Source: Bacteroidales bacterium Bact_07
GTDB lineage: Bacteria; Bacteroidota; Bacteroidia; Bacteroidales; Tenuifilaceae
Assembly (NCBI GenBank): GCA_001603415.1
Contig: LUYY01000191.1
Location: forward strand, 1-7,196
DNA length: 7,196 bases
Direction: 5' to 3'
Positions 5,610 through 7,196 of this stretch are shown here, piece after piece (the first letter of the stretch is position 1; the number at the start of each line of letters is the position of its first letter). Under the pieces are notes generated by a model, which worked only from the letters and a program-made list of their open reading frames with translations, was not told the origin of the DNA and searched no databases. Made by a program: the position numbers and the translations under genes.

Positions 5610-5640
5610 CAAATTTAGTATCTTTTTTAACCAACGCAAA
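5610..5640 (-). promoter_or_regulatory. Promoter of the tRNA-Lys gene
   Basis: On the reverse strand, TTTG at 5640-5637 is followed after exactly 19 bases by TAAATTTG at 5617-5610. Both are perfect matches to the Bacteroidetes -33 (TTTG) and -7 (TAnnTTTG) elements, with spacing in the normal range. The predicted transcription start is near 5604, about ten bases before the mature 5' end of the tRNA, as expected for a single tRNA gene. This is the best promoter in the window. Confidence 0.8.
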
Positions 5641-5708
5641 ATGTCATCTAAAAATTTACTTTCTTTACGGAAAATTTTTGTTAAACAACTTAAAAGCAGG
5701 ACGCAAGA

Positions 5709-6767
5709 ATGGTACGCAGAACAATTCTTATTACCGGAGGTGCAGGCTTCATTGGCTCACATGTGGTTCGCAGGTTTGTAAAAAACTACCCCGATTACCT
5801 GATTATCAACTTTGATAAGCTAACCTATGCAGGGAACCTGCAAAACCTAACTGATATCGAGAACAAGCCCAACTACAGGTTTTTTAAGGGCGATATTGCC
5901 AACGAGGCCGACGTTGATAGGGTTTTTAGCCAATTTGCCATTGATGGCGTTATCCATTTAGCCGCCGAGTCGCATGTTGATAGGTCGATTACCGATCCGA
6001 TGGCGTTCATTCGCACAAACATAGTTGGTACCACCGTTCTGCTTAACGCTACCCGTAAGTTCTGGAATGGCAACTGGGATAACAAGCTTTTCTACCATAT
6101 ATCCACCGATGAGGTTTATGGCAGTCTGGGCTCGGAGGGTTTCTTCACCGAGGAAACAGCCTACGATCCCCGCAGTCCATACTCCGCCTCAAAGGCATCG
6201 TCCGATCATCTGGTTAGGGCTTACCATCATACCTATGGCCTCCCCGCAGTAATATCGAACTGCTCCAATAACTACGGGCCAAACCAGTTCCCCGAGAAGC
6301 TAATTCCGCTCTCAATCCATAACATTAAGAACAACAAGCCCATACCCATTTACGGGAAAGGGGAGAACGTTCGCGACTGGCTTTACGTTGAAGACCATGC
6401 TGCCGCCATCGACCTGATTTTCCATAGGGCAAAGCCCGGAACAACCTACAATATTGGTGGAAACAACGAGTGGAAAAATATCGACCTTATCAGGCTGCTT
6501 TGCCGAATAATGGATAAGAAGCTGGGCAGAACCCAGGGCGAATCGGAAAGGCTGATAACCTTTGTAAAGGACAGGGCCGGCCACGACCTGCGTTACGCCA
6601 TCGACTCAAGTAAAATACAACGTGAACTTGGCTGGAAGCCATCGCTAACCTTTGAGGTAGGCCTCGAAAAAACGGTGGACTGGTACTTGGCCAATGAGCA
6701 ATGGCTCAACAACGTGGTAAGCGGCGATTACCTAAAATACTACGAGCAGCAGTACGGGGGGAGGTAA
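5709..6767 (+). CDS. rmlB: dTDP-glucose 4,6-dehydratase
   Basis: RmlB converts dTDP-glucose to dTDP-4-keto-6-deoxyglucose, the second step towards dTDP-L-rhamnose and other deoxysugars of surface glycans. It is a cytoplasmic NAD-dependent member of the extended short-chain dehydrogenases. The 352 residues are full length. The NAD-binding GGAGFIG lies at 10-16, FDKLTYAGN at 35-43 is typical of RmlB, the catalytic TDE triad is Thr133-Asp134-Glu135 and the Tyr-x3-Lys pair is Tyr158/Lys162 in YSASK. The substrate-binding NCSNNYGPNQFPEKLIPL (184-201) and the GKGENVRDWLYVEDH block (216-230) also point to RmlB rather than to UDP-glucose 4-epimerase. An AGGA seven bases before the ATG at 5709 is a reasonable Shine-Dalgarno sequence, one of the few in the window. 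No rmlA, rmlC or rmlD lies within the window, and no convincing promoter is visible in the T- and A-rich leader. Confidence 0.95.
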   Translation: MVRRTILITGGAGFIGSHVVRRFVKNYPDYLIINFDKLTYAGNLQNLTDIENKPNYRFFKGDIANEADVDRVFSQFAIDGVIHLAAESHVDRSITDPMAFIRTNIVGTTVLLNATRKFWNGNWDNKLFYHISTDEVYGSLGSEGFFTEETAYDPRSPYSASKASSDHLVRAYHHTYGLPAVISNCSNNYGPNQFPEKLIPLSIHNIKNNKPIPIYGKGENVRDWLYVEDHAAAIDLIFHRAKPGTTYNIGGNNEWKNIDLIRLLCRIMDKKLGRTQGESERLITFVKDRAGHDLRYAIDSSKIQRELGWKPSLTFEVGLEKTVDWYLANEQWLNNVVSGDYLKYYEQQYGGR

Positions 6768-6807
6768 GTGAATGGTTAGAGTGAAAGTTCAATGAGGTTC
6801 GTTGATC

Positions 6808-6839
6808 GTGAACTGAGCCGTTAAACAAAATCGGACAAC
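6808..6839 (+). repeat. Degenerate direct repeat, copy 1
   Basis: This segment begins GTGAAC and contains TGAGCCGTTAAAC (6814-6826), then AAAATCGGACAAC. The same order of blocks recurs at 7059-7099, where a 7-base tandem duplication (CGTTAAA) and one-base changes separate the two copies. The function is unknown. Confidence 0.6.
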
Positions 6840-6864
6840 CATCAACCAACCCGACCCCTCTAAA

Positions 6865-6937
6865 CTCCCCTGAAAGGGGAGACTTTGGCTCCGTAATAAA
6901 ACTAAACAACTGCAATCCCCTCTTCTTTCAGGAGGGG
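6865..6937. repeat. Pair of opposed G/C-run palindromes
   Basis: CTCCCCT (6865-6871) and AGGGGAG (6875-6881) form a 7-bp stem with the loop GAA. A second hairpin pairs CCCCTC (6917-6922) with GAGGGG (6932-6937). The two are themselves inverted copies: CCTGAAAG at 6869-6876 matches CTTTCAGG at 6925-6932 in reverse complement. The second arm continues into GGCTGGGGTGAGGTC. From memory this resembles a dispersed intergenic palindrome seen in many Bacteroidetes genomes. It may help end transcription of rmlB, but no T-run follows. Confidence 0.6.
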
Positions 6938-6985
6938 GGCTGGGGTGAGGTCGCTTTCCGCGAACAACTAACAACGCTTTTTTTC

Positions 6986-7007
6986 ATTCCGAGCAAATGC
7001 GAGGAAT
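6986..7007. repeat. Imperfect palindrome
   Basis: ATTCC (6986-6990) pairs with GGAAT (7003-7007), with two mismatches and then two inner GC pairs around AAAT. The sequence reads like the ATTCCGAGC / GAGGAATCTC dispersed motif I associate with Bacteroidetes intergenic DNA. An 8-base T-run precedes it, so it could be the upper part of a reverse-strand element, but no gene ends there. Confidence 0.45.
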
Positions 7008-7058
7008 CTCATTATCAAGAGGACATAGAAGAAGTTAGAGGAAGTTAAAACGACAAAT

Positions 7059-7099
7059 GTGAACCGTGAGCCGTTAAACGTTAAACGAAATCGAACAAC
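7059..7099 (+). repeat. Degenerate direct repeat, copy 2
   Basis: The second copy of the 6808-6839 element. It begins GTGAAC and contains TGAGCCGTTAAAC at 7067-7079, a tandem repeat of CGTTAAA, then GAAATCGAACAAC. It is followed by AACGAACAAC (7097-7106), the reverse complement of the direct repeat found at 2671-2701. Confidence 0.6.
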
Positions 7100-7196
7100 G
7101 AACAACTATATCTAGTCATTGAATGCGGTCTTATGCCGTCTTTAATACGCCACTAAGTCACAAACCTCGCCAAGTGATTGATACCATCACATGTTA

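Larger units (their letters stand above)
6768..7196. other. 429-base non-coding spacer rich in degenerate repeats
   Basis: No credible gene is present. The stretch holds several short palindromes, a repeated 13-mer (TGAGCCGTTAAAC), tandem fragments such as GAAGTTAGAG/GAAGTTAAAA (7031-7050) and CGTTAAA twice (7072-7085), and TGCGGTCTT/TGCCGTCTT separated by one A near 7124-7142. The small reverse-strand open frames here are translations of palindromic repeats. Such sequence is common between genes in Bacteroidetes genomes. The last 80 bases may be the leader of a gene beyond the window, but no promoter is clear. Confidence 0.7.

Noticed and set aside
6706..6974. Two reverse-strand open frames of 61 and 69 codons downstream of rmlB
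   Set aside because: They translate the G/C-run palindromes and the end of rmlB, have low-complexity proline/serine/arginine content and match no family I recognise.
6768..7196. CRISPR array or phage attachment site in the long spacer
   Set aside because: The repeats are irregular, diverged and unequally spaced, with no spacer pattern; there is no integrase and no duplicated tRNA end.
1..7196. An undescribed multi-gene defence or mobile system
   Set aside because: All clear genes fall into known housekeeping or envelope families, and the operon pairs show no toxin-antitoxin, nuclease, transposase or sensor-effector pattern.

Overview
The window looks like chromosomal DNA from a member of the Bacteroidetes (Bacteroidota), probably Bacteroidales or a relative. 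This rests on three things. The gene order is (probable ileS end) - DksA/TraR-like regulator - lspA, which I know as typical of the phylum. The promoter-like boxes are of the TTTG / TAnnTTTG type, and most starts lack a clear Shine-Dalgarno sequence. The families present (Bacteroidetes-style long LspA, DUF2147, DUF2461, RlpA with SPOR) also fit. No species can be named from sequence alone.

Positions 1-2669 form a forward run. It holds the last codons of a gene that is probably ileS, a DksA/TraR-like regulator that has lost most of its zinc ligands, a rho-independent terminator, lspA (lipoprotein signal peptidase), purE and a Sua5/YrdC threonylcarbamoyl-AMP synthase. The last three are 5 and 9 bases apart and are probably one transcript. 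PurE is the most notable gene: its motifs match class II AIR carboxylase (the animal PAICS / Treponema type), not the usual bacterial N5-CAIR mutase.

Positions 2670-2832 are a convergent intergenic spacer with a small GC-rich hairpin and a short direct repeat. Positions 2833-5440 form a reverse-strand cluster read from right to left: DUF2461 protein, RlpA-like DPBB-SPOR protein (1-base overlap), DUF2147 secreted protein (49-base gap) and a ComF-type phosphoribosyltransferase (35-base overlap, TTG start). A TAnnTTTG box lies just upstream of the DUF2461 gene. A tRNA-Lys(CTT) gene with a well-formed promoter and its own terminator precedes the cluster on the same strand.

Positions 5709-6767 encode RmlB, dTDP-glucose 4,6-dehydratase, on the forward strand. 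The remaining 429 bases (6768-7196) hold no credible gene. They contain several short palindromes and degenerate repeats of the kind scattered between genes in Bacteroidetes.

The genes are mostly housekeeping: lipoprotein maturation, purine synthesis, tRNA modification, cell envelope and nucleotide sugars. I found no defence system, mobile element, CRISPR array or convincing undescribed multi-gene system. The points worth a second look are the PurE class, the zinc-ligand loss in the DksA-like protein, the terminator/promoter overlap before lspA, the ComF start and the intergenic repeats.
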